This document shows positions 1-8,485 of a stretch of 64,000 nt of DNA, in pieces; positions within the stretch are counted from its first letter, which is position 1; every line of letters begins with the position of its first letter. Source of the stretch: an uncultured Alphaproteobacteria bacterium (lineage in GTDB: Bacteria > Pseudomonadota > Alphaproteobacteria > Rhizobiales > Ancalomicrobiaceae); contig CALBKH010000084.1 in the NCBI GenBank assembly GCA_937892955.1, positions 1 through 64,000 of the forward strand. The letters run 5' to 3'. A program made the position numbers and the translations under genes. A model generated the notes under the pieces. That model worked only from the letters and a program-made list of their open reading frames with translations. It had not been told where the DNA came from and ran no database searches.

Positions 1-71
1 CACATTAAACGCATCAAATCAACATGATGGTCCAACCGCGCACAGGTCTCATCACATCGTTCGGCGCTGCT

Positions 72-1094
72 TCACATCTGACGCCAGAAGCGCTTCGCCG
101 CCTTGCGCGCCCGGCGCGCCGCCCGCCACAGCCGCCACTGCCGGCGCCACTGCGGGCTCTCCCCCGGGCTGCGGTAGGGATCGAAGCCCGGTCGCTCCAT
201 GTGGCAGAGGCACAGGTCGACCAGCGACACCGGCAGGAAGGCCGGCGCCACCTCCGGCGGAATGGTGCGGATCAACCGGCGCGTCGCCTCGAGTTCCTCG
301 CGCGCGCGGACGCGCAGTTCGGCGAGCACGGCGACGAGCGCCGGACCGCACTTGCCGGCCAGGACGTCGTCGCGGGAGAGGCCGTGGCGCGCCAGCACGT
401 CGAGCGGCAGGAACACCTGTCCACGCGCCGCCTGCTGCGCGAGACCGCGCATCGTCATGGTCAGGCCGTAGGCGACGCCGGCATGGCCGGCCACCTCGTC
501 GACGCCGAGATCCCGCCCGTCGGCGAGGACGCGTGCGGCGAGGCGGATGAGCGTCGCCGTAGTGTCGCGGCAATAGTCTTCGAGCGCCGCGAGATCCGGC
601 ATCGCCTCGTCGTAGAGATCGAAGATCCGCGCCTCGATCAAGCGCTCGAAGTCCTCGACCGGCAGCGAGAAGCGATCGATGGTGTCGAGAAGCGCCGCGG
701 CGATCGGATGGGCCGCGCCCTCTTCGCGCCGCTCGCCCGTCAACATGTCGATCCACCATCGGGCGCGAATCTCGCCCGGCAGCGGGTCGGAGACGAGGTC
801 GCGGATCCGGCCGATCTCGGCGGAGAAGGCATAGAGCGCATAGAGATGGCACCGCCGCTCCTCCGGTGCATAGAGACCGGCGAGCCAGCGGTCCTTGTCG
901 AGCCGGCGCACGTGAGCTTCGACGAGGTCGTAGGCGGTCTCGAGGCGGCTCCCGGCGGGGACGTCGGCGGAGGACATGGCGGCATACATGGGGCGGCGAC
1001 GGACTTCTTCCAGCGGCGGCGGACTTTCGCCGGTTTCCCCGTCGCACGATAGCCGGGAAGAACCCGCATCGCCGAGGCCCGGTTCCTCGCTCAC
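72..1094 (-). CDS. Phytoene/squalene synthase-fold protein, NDUFAF6-like
   Basis: The protein has the all-alpha trans-prenyltransferase fold signature (YALYAFSAEIGRIRD followed by LPGEIRARWW). The Asp-rich DxxxD pairs that bind prenyl diphosphate in real squalene or phytoene synthases are not intact. That pattern matches the alphaproteobacterial homologues of the mitochondrial complex I assembly factor NDUFAF6 (family knowledge) better than a carotenoid enzyme. The GTG start overlaps the stop of the upstream gene as GTGA, which suggests translational coupling. An ATG at 989, giving 305 residues, fits the usual family N-terminus equally well. It is the last gene of the yajC-secD-secF block. 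The role is inferred, not shown. Confidence 0.75.
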   Translation of the reverse strand: MSEEPGLGDAGSSRLSCDGETGESPPPLEEVRRRPMYAAMSSADVPAGSRLETAYDLVEAHVRRLDKDRWLAGLYAPEERRCHLYALYAFSAEIGRIRDLVSDPLPGEIRARWWIDMLTGERREEGAAHPIAAALLDTIDRFSLPVEDFERLIEARIFDLYDEAMPDLAALEDYCRDTTATLIRLAARVLADGRDLGVDEVAGHAGVAYGLTMTMRGLAQQAARGQVFLPLDVLARHGLSRDDVLAGKCGPALVAVLAELRVRAREELEATRRLIRTIPPEVAPAFLPVSLVDLCLCHMERPGFDPYRSPGESPQWRRQWRLWRAARRARKAAKRFWRQM

Positions 1095-1483
1095 TCGACC
1101 GCCAACAGCGCCGCCGCCACGCGCCGCCGTTCACCGAGCAGGATGTTCCAGGTCCGCACCGCCGCGCCGGTGGCCATCGGATCGGCTCTGACCCCGGCGG
1201 CGCGCAGATGCTCGCGAAGCGCGGCCGGCAGCGGCAGCAGTTCGCGCCCGGTGCCGACGAGCAGCATGTCGAAGGCCGCGGCCTCCGCCACCACCCGCTC
1301 GAACATCTCGGGCACGAGATCGGCCGCCGTCACCGCGCCCCAGGCCCACATGCCCGACGGCAACGCCAGGAGCGAGCCGCGATGGGCGAGACCGTCGAGT
1401 CCGACGAAGCGGAAGCCGCCCCGGCCGTAGCTCTCGATCTCCACCGGCCGCGGCAGGTGGGCGTCCGGGCGATCCGAGGTCAT
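1091..1483 (-). CDS. Mth938-like domain protein, NDUFAF3-type
   Basis: This 130-residue protein matches the DUF498/Mth938 family: YGRGGFRFVG near the N-terminus, LPSGMWAW in the middle and LLVGTGRELLPLP leading into a short helical tail. The human member, NDUFAF3, is a complex I assembly factor. A good ribosome site (GGGAGCGG) precedes the ATG, 17 bases after the secF stop, so it is very probably cotranscribed with secDF. Its stop overlaps the start of the NDUFAF6-like gene. A role in membrane-complex biogenesis is inferred from family and context only. Confidence 0.85.
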   Translation of the reverse strand: MTSDRPDAHLPRPVEIESYGRGGFRFVGLDGLAHRGSLLALPSGMWAWGAVTAADLVPEMFERVVAEAAAFDMLLVGTGRELLPLPAALREHLRAAGVRADPMATGAAVRTWNILLGERRRVAAALLAVE

Positions 1484-1500
1484 GGCACCGCTCCCGGCGA

Positions 1501-2442
1501 TCAGGCGCCGGCCGGCGCCGCTTCGGCCTTGTCCTCGCCCTTGCCACCGCCGGCGCGCAGGTTGAGGAAGATGAGCGCCGGCGCCGAGACCACGATCGAG
1601 GAATAGGTGCCGATCACCACGCCGATCAGCATGGTGAAGTTGAAGCCGCGCAGCGCCTCGCCACCGAAGATGAGCAGCGCCGACACCGCCAGGAACACCG
1701 TGGTCGAGGTCCGGATGGTGCGCGCCAGGGTCTGATTGATCGACGCGTCGATCAACTCGGGGAGCGCCATCTTCTTGTACTTGCGCAGGTTCTCGCGGAT
1801 GCGGTCATAGATGACGACGGTGTCGTTGAGCGAGAAGCCGACGATGGTCAGGATCGCCGCGATGACCGCGAGATCGAAGCCGATCCCGACGATCGACAAC
1901 AGGCCGAGCGTCAGTACCACGTCGTGGATGGTGGTGACGACGGCACCGACGGCGAACTGCCATTCGAAGCGGAACCACAGATAGACCAGAACCAGGCCCA
2001 GCGACACCACCACCGCGATGAAGCCGTCGCGGCGCAGGTCGGCCGAGACGCGTGGGCCGACGGTCTCGACCTTGCGGTAGTCGTAGCCGTCGCCCATCAC
2101 CGCCTTGATCTTGTCGACGCTCGCCTGCTGGGCGAGATCGCCGCCCTCCAGCTGACCGACGCGGATCAGCACGTCCTCGGGCGCCCCGATCCCCTGCACC
2201 TGCACCTCACCGATCTGCAGTTCGGAAAGCTCGGTGCGGATCTTGCCGAGATCCGCCGGACCCGCCTTCGAACGAACCTCGATCACCGTGCCGCCGACGA
2301 AGTCGATGCCGTAGTTGAGACCGATGATCGCCACCGACAGGAGCGACAGCGCCACCAGCGCCATCGACAGCGGGAACGTGATGAACCGAGCCCCCATGAA
2401 GGGGATCTTGGTGTTCTCGGGGATGAAACTGATGAGCTTCAT
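1501..2442 (-). CDS. secF: Protein translocase subunit SecF
   Basis: SecF is the smaller half of the proton-driven SecDF pump that helps pull preproteins through SecYEG and inserts membrane proteins. The 313-residue protein begins with a membrane segment, followed by GIDFVGGTVIEV, the conserved first periplasmic motif. Five further membrane segments follow, including the SLNDTVVIYDRIRENLR signature. The start is fixed by AAGGTGAG just upstream. It lies 65 bases after secD and is followed by the Mth938-like gene. The C-terminus carries a short Gly/Lys/Ala-rich tail. Confidence 0.97.
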   Translation of the reverse strand: MKLISFIPENTKIPFMGARFITFPLSMALVALSLLSVAIIGLNYGIDFVGGTVIEVRSKAGPADLGKIRTELSELQIGEVQVQGIGAPEDVLIRVGQLEGGDLAQQASVDKIKAVMGDGYDYRKVETVGPRVSADLRRDGFIAVVVSLGLVLVYLWFRFEWQFAVGAVVTTIHDVVLTLGLLSIVGIGFDLAVIAAILTIVGFSLNDTVVIYDRIRENLRKYKKMALPELIDASINQTLARTIRTSTTVFLAVSALLIFGGEALRGFNFTMLIGVVIGTYSSIVVSAPALIFLNLRAGGGKGEDKAEAAPAGA

Positions 2443-2507
2443 CTCTCACCTTCTTGCCTGTGTCTGCGGACGCGTCCCGTCGAGCGGGGCGCGGCGGAGC
2501 GTCTACG

Positions 2508-4112
2508 TCAGATCGGAATGCGCGTCGGTCGCACCTTCTTCACCCACAGCGCCACGATGAGGCGGGTCACCGTGACCGCGGTGAACAGCGTCGTCAGGAT
2601 GCCGATGCCGAGGGTCACCGCGAAGCCCTTGATCGGGCCCGTGCCGAGGAAGAACATGACGATCGCCGCGATCAGCGTCGTCAGGTTGGAGTCGACGATG
2701 GTGCCCAGCGCGCGCGAGAAGCCCGCGTCGATCGCCGAGATCGCCGACCGCCCGAGCTTCTGTTCCTCGCGAATGCGCTCGTAGATCAGCACGTTGGCGT
2801 CGACAGCCATGCCGATGGTGAGCACGATGCCACCGATGCCGGGCAACGTCAGCGTCGCCTGCAGCACCGACAGGATCGCCATGATCATCACCACGTTCAG
2901 CACCACGGCGATGTCGGCGAAGATGCCGAAGAGCCCGTAGTTGCCGATCATGTAGAGCACCACCAACCCCGTGCCGATGGCGACGGAGAGCTTGCCGGCG
3001 GCGATCGAGTCGGCGCCGAGGCCGGGGCCGACGGTGCGTTCCTCGACGATCGTCAGATCGGCCGGCAGCGCGCCGGCGCGCAGGAGCAGCGCCAGGTCGT
3101 TGGCGGCGCGGACGGTGAAATTGCCCGAGATCTGCCCCGACCCGCCGAGGATCGGTTCACGGATCACCGGATAGGAGATCACGTCCTTGTCGAGCACGAT
3201 GGCGAAGGGGCGACCGACGTTCTGCTGACTGATCAACGCGAACTTCTGGGCGCCCGACGTGTTGAAGCGGAAGGTGACGATCGGCTCCGAGGTGCGGCTG
3301 TCGAAGCCGGCCTGGGCGTCGACCAGTTCCTCGCCCGTCAGCATGGCGCGACGCTGCACCAGCACCGGAACCGGCGGGTCCTCGTGGCTGTAGAGCACGT
3401 CGGTGTCGGCCGGACGCGTCCCCTCCAGCACCTGCGGCCCGCTCGCCTCGACCATGTGGAAGGTCAGCCGCGCCGTCTGGCGCAGGATGTCCTTCAACCG
3501 GTCGATGTCCTGGAGGCCCGGCACCTGGACGAGCAGGCGGTTGTCGCCCTGACGCGCGATGATCGGTTCGGTGGTGCCGAGCTGGTCGACGCGGCGGCGC
3601 ACCACTTCCATCGACTGCTCGACGACGCGGCGACCGCGATACTCGAGACCGGCCTTGGTCAGGCTCAGGCGGAAGACGCCGCCCTCCTCCTTGGCGATCT
3701 CGACGTCGACGACGTTGGCGCCACCGAACAGGGCGTCGGACAGTTTCTGAGGAATGGTCTGCAGCTTCTTCTCGGCCTTTTCGACCTGCGCCGCATCGGT
3801 GATGCGCACCTGGACGGTGGTGCCGCCCTGCACGCCGAGGCCGGAATAGCCGATCTTGTCCTCGCGCAGCACCCGACGCATGTCGTCGCGCAGCACCTCC
3901 ACCCGTTCCTTCACCATCGCGGCGGTGTCCACCTCGAGCAGCAGATGCGCACCGCCCTGGAGATCGAGGCCGAGGGTGAGCTGGCGATGCGGCAGCCAGC
4001 TCGGCAGGCCCGACAGCGTCTCGCGGGAGATGAAGTTGGGGATCACGAAGACCACCGACGCCACCATGGAGGCGACGATGAGCATGATCTTCCAGCGCGG
4101 GAAATGGAGCAT
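2508..4112 (-). CDS. secD: Protein translocase subunit SecD
   Basis: SecD is the large subunit of the SecDF accessory translocase in the inner membrane. The 534-residue protein has an N-terminal membrane segment, then LGLDLQGGAHLLLEV, the hallmark first periplasmic motif. A large periplasmic domain follows, then a five-helix RND-type membrane domain with IGMAVDANVLIYERIREE. It sits between yajC and secF in the standard order. The 168-base gap from the yajC stop is unusually long for this operon and is occupied by a hairpin array. GAGGACGAG upstream of the ATG supports the start. Confidence 0.97.
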   Translation of the reverse strand: MLHFPRWKIMLIVASMVASVVFVIPNFISRETLSGLPSWLPHRQLTLGLDLQGGAHLLLEVDTAAMVKERVEVLRDDMRRVLREDKIGYSGLGVQGGTTVQVRITDAAQVEKAEKKLQTIPQKLSDALFGGANVVDVEIAKEEGGVFRLSLTKAGLEYRGRRVVEQSMEVVRRRVDQLGTTEPIIARQGDNRLLVQVPGLQDIDRLKDILRQTARLTFHMVEASGPQVLEGTRPADTDVLYSHEDPPVPVLVQRRAMLTGEELVDAQAGFDSRTSEPIVTFRFNTSGAQKFALISQQNVGRPFAIVLDKDVISYPVIREPILGGSGQISGNFTVRAANDLALLLRAGALPADLTIVEERTVGPGLGADSIAAGKLSVAIGTGLVVLYMIGNYGLFGIFADIAVVLNVVMIMAILSVLQATLTLPGIGGIVLTIGMAVDANVLIYERIREEQKLGRSAISAIDAGFSRALGTIVDSNLTTLIAAIVMFFLGTGPIKGFAVTLGIGILTTLFTAVTVTRLIVALWVKKVRPTRIPI

Positions 4113-4198
4113 CGGAACTCGTCCTCGGTCCTCGGATCCCCCGAGGGGCGCTGCCCGGATCCGGGCTGCGGGAAGGCGTGGCGGAAGGACGCCGGCAG

Positions 4199-4281
4199 AC
4201 GCCGCCTCGCGGCGTCGGAGATTTCCGGCACACGCCGCTTCGCGGCGTCGGAGATATCCGGCCGACGCCGCGGGGCGGCGT
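4199..4281. repeat. Three 33-bp tandem hairpin units between yajC and secD
   Basis: Three near-identical units start at 4199, 4232 and 4265, with an exact 33-base period. Each holds the perfect 7-bp palindrome ACGCCGCNNNGCGGCGT (loops CTC, TTC and GGG), followed by a CGGAGATNTCCGGC linker that can itself fold. The third palindrome ends on the first base of the yajC stop codon. In the minus-strand transcript this gives three stem-loops in series just after yajC. They could stabilise or attenuate the mRNA; function is inferred. Confidence 0.85.
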
Positions 4282-4637
4282 CAGTCGTTGGCGGCGGCGG
4301 TTCCGGCCTTGGCCGGCTCGCCCTTGGAGCGCACCTCGCCCACCGTGGCACGCACGATCCGCGCCTTGACGCCCTCGGCGATCTCGATCTCGACCTCGGC
4401 GTCGGAGACGACCTTGGTCACCTTGGCGATGATGCCGCCGGAGGTGACGACGATGTCGCCGCGGCGCAGGTTCTTCACCATCTCCTCGTGCGCCTTCTGA
4501 CGCTGGCGCTGCGGGCGGATGATCATCACCCACATGATCACCAGGATGAAGACGAAGGGCACCAGCGACATCAGAATGTCGCCGGTTCCGCCCGGAGCGG
4601 CGGCGGCACCTTGAGCGAAGGCGGGGGTCACGAACAT
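4281..4637 (-). CDS. yajC: Preprotein translocase subunit YajC
   Basis: YajC is a small single-span inner-membrane protein that associates with SecDF. This 118-residue version has a short N-terminal segment, one membrane helix (about residues 22-41, LMSLVPFVFILVIMWVMII), the RPQRQRQKAHEEMVKNLRRGD motif just after it, and a small soluble beta domain. AGGAGACCTCG sets the start. It is the first gene of the minus-strand secretion operon, and its stop touches the tandem hairpin array. Confidence 0.95.
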   Translation of the reverse strand: MFVTPAFAQGAAAAPGGTGDILMSLVPFVFILVIMWVMIIRPQRQRQKAHEEMVKNLRRGDIVVTSGGIIAKVTKVVSDAEVEIEIAEGVKARIVRATVGEVRSKGEPAKAGTAAAND

Positions 4638-4837
4638 CGAGGTCTCCTCGGGAGCGGCGGGTTCGCCCGAAACACGGCGGCCCGGAACACGGCGGTCGGT
4701 CTCATGTGGGCGTCGGAATCCGATACCGCAACGGGGTCCCGTCGCGGCGCGGGCGGACTATATCGAGTGACCGCCGCTTTGCAAACACGCGTGGTGAGCG
4801 CTCGTCGCCGCCGCCGAGCCGGCCGCGAACCGCCGCT

Positions 4838-5269
4838 TCACCCCCCGAGATCGCGCACCATACAGACCGCCGAGGCGGCACAGAGCGCCGCGAACTGCGC
4901 CGATCGGGCGATCTCCACCGGTGCGCTGTCGCGCTCGGCGCGATACCACCCGAGTCGATCGAACACCGGTCCGGCGTTTTCGGTCAGCAGCCAGAGGCGG
5001 CGGGCGCCCGCGGTACGCGCCAGATGCTCGAGCGCCGCGACGATGCGGATGGCGAGCCCCTTGCCGCGTTCGCTCGGGATCACCACCAGTGATCGCAACA
5101 AGCGGTCCGGCCCGGTGCCTTCCAGTCCGCAATGGGCGACGACGCGGCCGTCGTCGTCCTCCCAGGCGAAGAATCGTTGGTTCGCCCCGCCGAGATCGGC
5201 GACGACGAGTTTCTCGGCGACGAGCGCGGCACGGAAGCGGGAATCGGATGCGGGGATCTCACGCAGCAT
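4838..5269 (-). CDS. GNAT N-acetyltransferase, ArsN2-like
   Basis: This 143-residue GNAT protein has the acetyl-CoA-binding segment LVVIPSERGKGLAIRIVAAL, then LWLLTENAGPVFDRLGWYR and the tail SAQFAALCAASAVCMVRDL. That layout resembles ArsN2-type acetyltransferases of arsenic clusters. No other arsenic gene is nearby, so the substrate is unknown. The start at 5269 is chosen because GGAGG lies 7-8 bases upstream; the reading frame stays open further upstream without family similarity. It is divergent from the DUF815 ATPase, with an 80-base spacer. Confidence 0.8.
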   Translation of the reverse strand: MLREIPASDSRFRAALVAEKLVVADLGGANQRFFAWEDDDGRVVAHCGLEGTGPDRLLRSLVVIPSERGKGLAIRIVAALEHLARTAGARRLWLLTENAGPVFDRLGWYRAERDSAPVEIARSAQFAALCAASAVCMVRDLGG

Positions 5270-5349
5270 GGCGGCCTCCGGCGGGCGTTCTCGGCGACAC
5301 CGCGACATGCTACATCGCGACATCCCGGCCGAACAGCGGAGCCTACGAC

Positions 5350-6237
5350 GTGGCGGACACCACTTCTCCTTCCGATCTCGCGATCCTCGCCGCCAAGCTC
5401 GACGCGCTTGTCGCTCTCATCGCCCGTGCCGTGCCGCCGGCGCCGGTCGCCCCCGACTTCGACGCCGCCGACGCCTTCGTCTGGTCGGCCAAGGACCTGA
5501 GGCTCGCCCCGGTCGCACGGGTCAACCGGGTCGAGATGACGCTCCTGCAGGGCATCGACCTCGCCCGCGACCAGCTCGTCGGCAACACCGAGCGCTTCGC
5601 CCGCGGCCTGCCGGCCAACAACGCCCTGCTGTGGGGCGCCCGCGGCATGGGCAAGTCGTCGCTGGTCAAAGCGGCGCACGCCACCGTCAATCGGACGCTC
5701 GTCGCCGAGGGTCGGCCGCCGATGAAGCTGATCGAGATCCATCGCGAGGACATCGAGAGCCTGCCGGTGCTGCTCGGGCTTCTCTCCGGCACGTCCCTGC
5801 GCTTCGTCGTCTTCTGCGACGACCTCTCCTTCGACGCCGGCGACACCGCCTACAAGTCGCTGAAGGCGGTGCTCGAGGGCGGCATCGAGGGGCGGCCCGA
5901 CAACGTCGTCTTCTACGCCACCTCGAACCGCCGCCATCTCATGCCGCGCGACATGATCGACAACGAGCGCTCGACCGCCATCAACCCGAGCGAGGCGACC
6001 GAGGAGAAGGTCTCCCTCTCCGACCGCTTCGGTCTGTGGCTCGGCTTCCACAAGTGTTCCCAGGACGACTATCTCGCCATGGTGCGCGGCTACGCCGCCC
6101 ACTTCGGGCTCACGATCGACGACGCCGAACTGGTGCGCGACAGTCTCGAATGGGCGACCACCCGCGGCGCGCGCTCCGGCCGCACCGCCTGGCAATACGT
6201 GCAGGATCTGGCGGGACGCCTGGGGAAGACGCTCTGA
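5350..6237 (+). CDS. DUF815 family AAA+ ATPase
   Basis: The 295-residue protein is a DUF815 ATPase: Walker A GARGMGKSSLVK, Walker B-like FVVFCDDLSF, and the conserved NVVFYATSNRRHLMPRDM sensor region. The C-terminal part is helical and ends in a lid domain. The GTG start at 5350 is chosen because GCGGAG lies eight bases upstream and the protein then begins like family members (ADTTSPSDLAILAAKLDAL). The frame is open upstream but that part has no similarity. The biological role of DUF815 is not established. It is followed by a dinB-like gene on the same strand. Confidence 0.88.
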   Translation: MADTTSPSDLAILAAKLDALVALIARAVPPAPVAPDFDAADAFVWSAKDLRLAPVARVNRVEMTLLQGIDLARDQLVGNTERFARGLPANNALLWGARGMGKSSLVKAAHATVNRTLVAEGRPPMKLIEIHREDIESLPVLLGLLSGTSLRFVVFCDDLSFDAGDTAYKSLKAVLEGGIEGRPDNVVFYATSNRRHLMPRDMIDNERSTAINPSEATEEKVSLSDRFGLWLGFHKCSQDDYLAMVRGYAAHFGLTIDDAELVRDSLEWATTRGARSGRTAWQYVQDLAGRLGKTL

Positions 6238-6285
6238 GGCGAGCGCTCCCTCGGTGATCGCGCCGCCCCGGTGAAGGAGACTCCG

Positions 6286-6819
6286 ATGTCGTGGATCGAC
6301 CAGTTCCGCCTGCTGGCGCGTTACAACACCTGGATGAACACCCGCCTCTACGACGCCGCCGCCGGCCTGTCCCGCGAGGCGTTGACGGAGAACCGAGGCG
6401 CCTTCTTCGGCTCGATCCTCGGCACCTTCGAGCATCTGGTGGTCGGCGACACCCTGTGGCTGAAGCGATTCGCCGCCCATCCGGCCGCCGCCGCCCTCGC
6501 ACCCGTCCTCGACCTGCCGACGCCCGCCTCGCTCGACGCGATCCAGTTCGGCGAGCTCGCGCCCCTGCGCGAGCGCCGCGACCTGCTCGACCGCTCGATC
6601 GAGGCCTTCGTCGCCGATCTCGACGATGCCGGCCTCGACCTTCCCCTCGCCTATCGCAGCACCAAGGGGCAGCCTTTCGTGAAGTCCTTCGGGCTGGTGC
6701 TCACCCACTTCTTCAATCACCAGACCCACCACCGCGGTCAGGCGACGACCTTGTTCTCGCAGGCCGGCATCGACGTCGGCGTCACCGACCTCCTGATGCT
6801 GGTCCCGGAAGTCGGCTGA
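6286..6819 (+). CDS. DinB family protein
   Basis: This 177-residue four-helix-bundle protein belongs to the DinB/YfiT superfamily. The three metal-binding histidines are visible: one in FEHLVVGD, then two in THFFNHQTHHRGQ. Members use the metal for thiol-dependent transferase reactions or have unknown roles; nothing here identifies the substrate. The ATG at 6286 is preferred over an in-frame GTG at 6271 because AAGGAG lies six bases before it. It is downstream of the DUF815 gene and ends at a pair of hairpins shared with the convergent nlpD-like gene. Confidence 0.87.
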   Translation: MSWIDQFRLLARYNTWMNTRLYDAAAGLSREALTENRGAFFGSILGTFEHLVVGDTLWLKRFAAHPAAAALAPVLDLPTPASLDAIQFGELAPLRERRDLLDRSIEAFVADLDDAGLDLPLAYRSTKGQPFVKSFGLVLTHFFNHQTHHRGQATTLFSQAGIDVGVTDLLMLVPEVG

Positions 6820-6851
6820 GCGCTTCGCGTGCACCCACGCCCCGAAACGAA

Positions 6852-6885
6852 GACGACCCCGGACCGCTTGCGATCCGGGGTCGTC
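6852..6885. terminator. Bidirectional terminator hairpin
   Basis: A perfect 12-bp inverted repeat (GACGACCCCGGA at 6852-6863, TCCGGGGTCGTC at 6874-6885) with a 10-base loop lies 32 bases after the dinB-like stop. Downstream on the plus strand is only a weak T-rich stretch (TCGTTCT). It sits between convergent genes and can serve both. Confidence 0.75.
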
Positions 6886-6897
6886 TCGTTCTGATCC

Positions 6898-6930
6898 CCC
6901 GACACCCGAGTGGCCTCCTCGGGTGTCGGG
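6898..6930. terminator. Second hairpin between convergent genes
   Basis: A perfect 13-bp inverted repeat (CCCGACACCCGAG, 7-base loop, CTCGGGTGTCGGG) lies 13 bases before the end of the nlpD-like gene, which is read leftward. It probably ends that minus-strand transcript. Together with the hairpin at 6852-6885 it forms a double barrier. Confidence 0.65.
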
Positions 6931-6943
6931 AGCTCGGGTCGCC

Positions 6944-8485
6944 TCAGTTGGAGGCGAGATAGGGTTTCGGATCGATCGCCTTCTGGCCCTTGCGCAGTTC
7001 GAAGTGGAGCTGCGGCTGGCTCACCGAGCCGGTGGCGCCGGCGCGGGCGATGATCTGGCCGCGCGAGATCTTCTCGCCGCGGTTGACCAGCAGTTCCGAG
7101 GCATGGGCGTAGGCGGTGACGTAGCCGTTCTTGTGGCGGACCAGCACGAGGTTGCCGTAACCTTTGAGCTCGTTGCCCGAATAGATGACCTCGCCGTCGT
7201 CGGCGGCCTTGACCGAGGTTCCCTCCGGCACCGCCAGATTGATGCCCTCGTTCTTCTCGCCGTTGGCCTTGGAGCCGTATTCGGAGATGACGCGACCGCG
7301 CACCGGCCAGCGGAACGAGCCCGGCGTCGCCGAACCCGACGGTTCCTCGACCGCCGGCTCACGGGCGACCGCGATGGTCTCGGCCGCCCTCTGATCGATC
7401 TTGGCGGTGGAGGACGGCGTCGGCGCCGAAGGCTTGATCGTCGCGGTCTTCACCGGCGCGGCCGGCGCCTGGGCCACCTCCTTGACCGGCGCGGCGGCGG
7501 GAGCTTCCGGCTGGGTCGCCTTGGCCGGAGCCTGCGACGTCTTGAGCATCAGCCTGGTGCCCGCCGGCAGGAGCAGATGCTGGCCCGGCTGCAGGCTCGA
7601 CGACTTCAGATTGTTGCGCTCCTTCAGTGACTTCTCGCTAACGCCGTAGGTCTTGGCGACGGAGGCGAGCGTGTCGCCCTTCTTCACCGTGTAGTCGCCG
7701 ACCAGCTTGACGCCGCCATGGTCCTGGGCGGGCGCGGCGGCGGACTTCGGGGTCGGCAGCGGCGCCGGGGTCGGCGCCTTGGGCGCCGCCGGCACCGACG
7801 CGGTGGTCATCGGCTTCGACGTCGGGATCTGGCGCACCTGCTGCGCCGGAGCCGGCGCGGCCACCGGGGCGGGGGCGGGAGCGGACGCCTGGACCGGACC
7901 GGCGGCGATCGGCGCCGGCGTCGGCTGGCTCGCCGAATAGACCGGCAACAGCACGCGCTGGCCCGGCTGGAGCATTCCCGGACCCGAGAAGCCGTTGGTC
8001 TGGGCGATGGCATTGGCCGGCACGCCGTAACGGCGCGACAGGCTGTCGACCGTGTCGCCGTGCTGGGCGGTGACATAGGTTCCGCCGACCGCCGTCCATC
8101 CGCCGGCCGCGGCGACGCGCGGCGCCTGCGGCGCGGGAGTCTGGACGGCATAGGACTGAACCGGCGGCGGAGCGAGATCCTGGCGGGCGACCGGCTGCGC
8201 CGTCGGCGCGATCGAACCGGTCGTCTCGACGTTGCGCCAGCCACCGGCCGGCGCCCGGCTCGGCTGGCCATAGGCGGGCTGGCCATAGGCGGGCTGACCG
8301 TAGGCCGGTTGCGGCTGCCCCTGCCCGAGGATGGCGCGCTGGTTCGGCGTCGAACCGGTGTAGACCGGATCACCGCCGAAGCGTCCCGTATCGTTGGAAC
8401 ACCCGCCCACGGCGGCCGCCGCGAAGACGATCAACGCCACTCGGGACACATTGCGAGACCGCAGATCGAGGTTCGGAACACGCAT
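6944..8485 (-). CDS. nlpD: LysM-LytM lipoprotein, NlpD-like amidase activator
   Basis: The 513-residue protein has a lipoprotein signal with lipobox VGGC (Cys29) and a Pro/Gln/Ala-rich region with three AYGQP repeats. Two LysM domains follow (about residues 136-181 and 270-320), then a C-terminal M23/LytM domain. The LytM metal ligands are replaced: the H-x(3)-D motif reads NEGIN, and HLH reads QLH. The domain is therefore predicted to be catalytically dead, as in E. coli NlpD, which activates an amidase instead. It lies after surE and pcm, as nlpD does in E. coli. A short upstream reading frame precedes it. An upstream in-frame GTG start is also possible. Confidence 0.85.
   Translation of the reverse strand: MRVPNLDLRSRNVSRVALIVFAAAAVGGCSNDTGRFGGDPVYTGSTPNQRAILGQGQPQPAYGQPAYGQPAYGQPSRAPAGGWRNVETTGSIAPTAQPVARQDLAPPPVQSYAVQTPAPQAPRVAAAGGWTAVGGTYVTAQHGDTVDSLSRRYGVPANAIAQTNGFSGPGMLQPGQRVLLPVYSASQPTPAPIAAGPVQASAPAPAPVAAPAPAQQVRQIPTSKPMTTASVPAAPKAPTPAPLPTPKSAAAPAQDHGGVKLVGDYTVKKGDTLASVAKTYGVSEKSLKERNNLKSSSLQPGQHLLLPAGTRLMLKTSQAPAKATQPEAPAAAPVKEVAQAPAAPVKTATIKPSAPTPSSTAKIDQRAAETIAVAREPAVEEPSGSATPGSFRWPVRGRVISEYGSKANGEKNEGINLAVPEGTSVKAADDGEVIYSGNELKGYGNLVLVRHKNGYVTAYAHASELLVNRGEKISRGQIIARAGATGSVSQPQLHFELRKGQKAIDPKPYLASN

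Noticed and set aside
4199..4281. Three regularly spaced repeats, possible CRISPR
   Set aside because: The unit is 33 bases end to end with no variable spacers; it is a tandem hairpin array.
2454..6257. Very long plus-strand open frame opposite secD and beyond
   Set aside because: It is rich in Arg, His and Asp, as expected from the complement of a GC-rich gene, has no family motif, and lies over secD and yajC, which are certain.
5080..6834. Minus-strand open frame opposite the DUF815 and dinB-like genes
   Set aside because: An antisense shadow; the plus-strand genes have ribosome sites and catalytic motifs.
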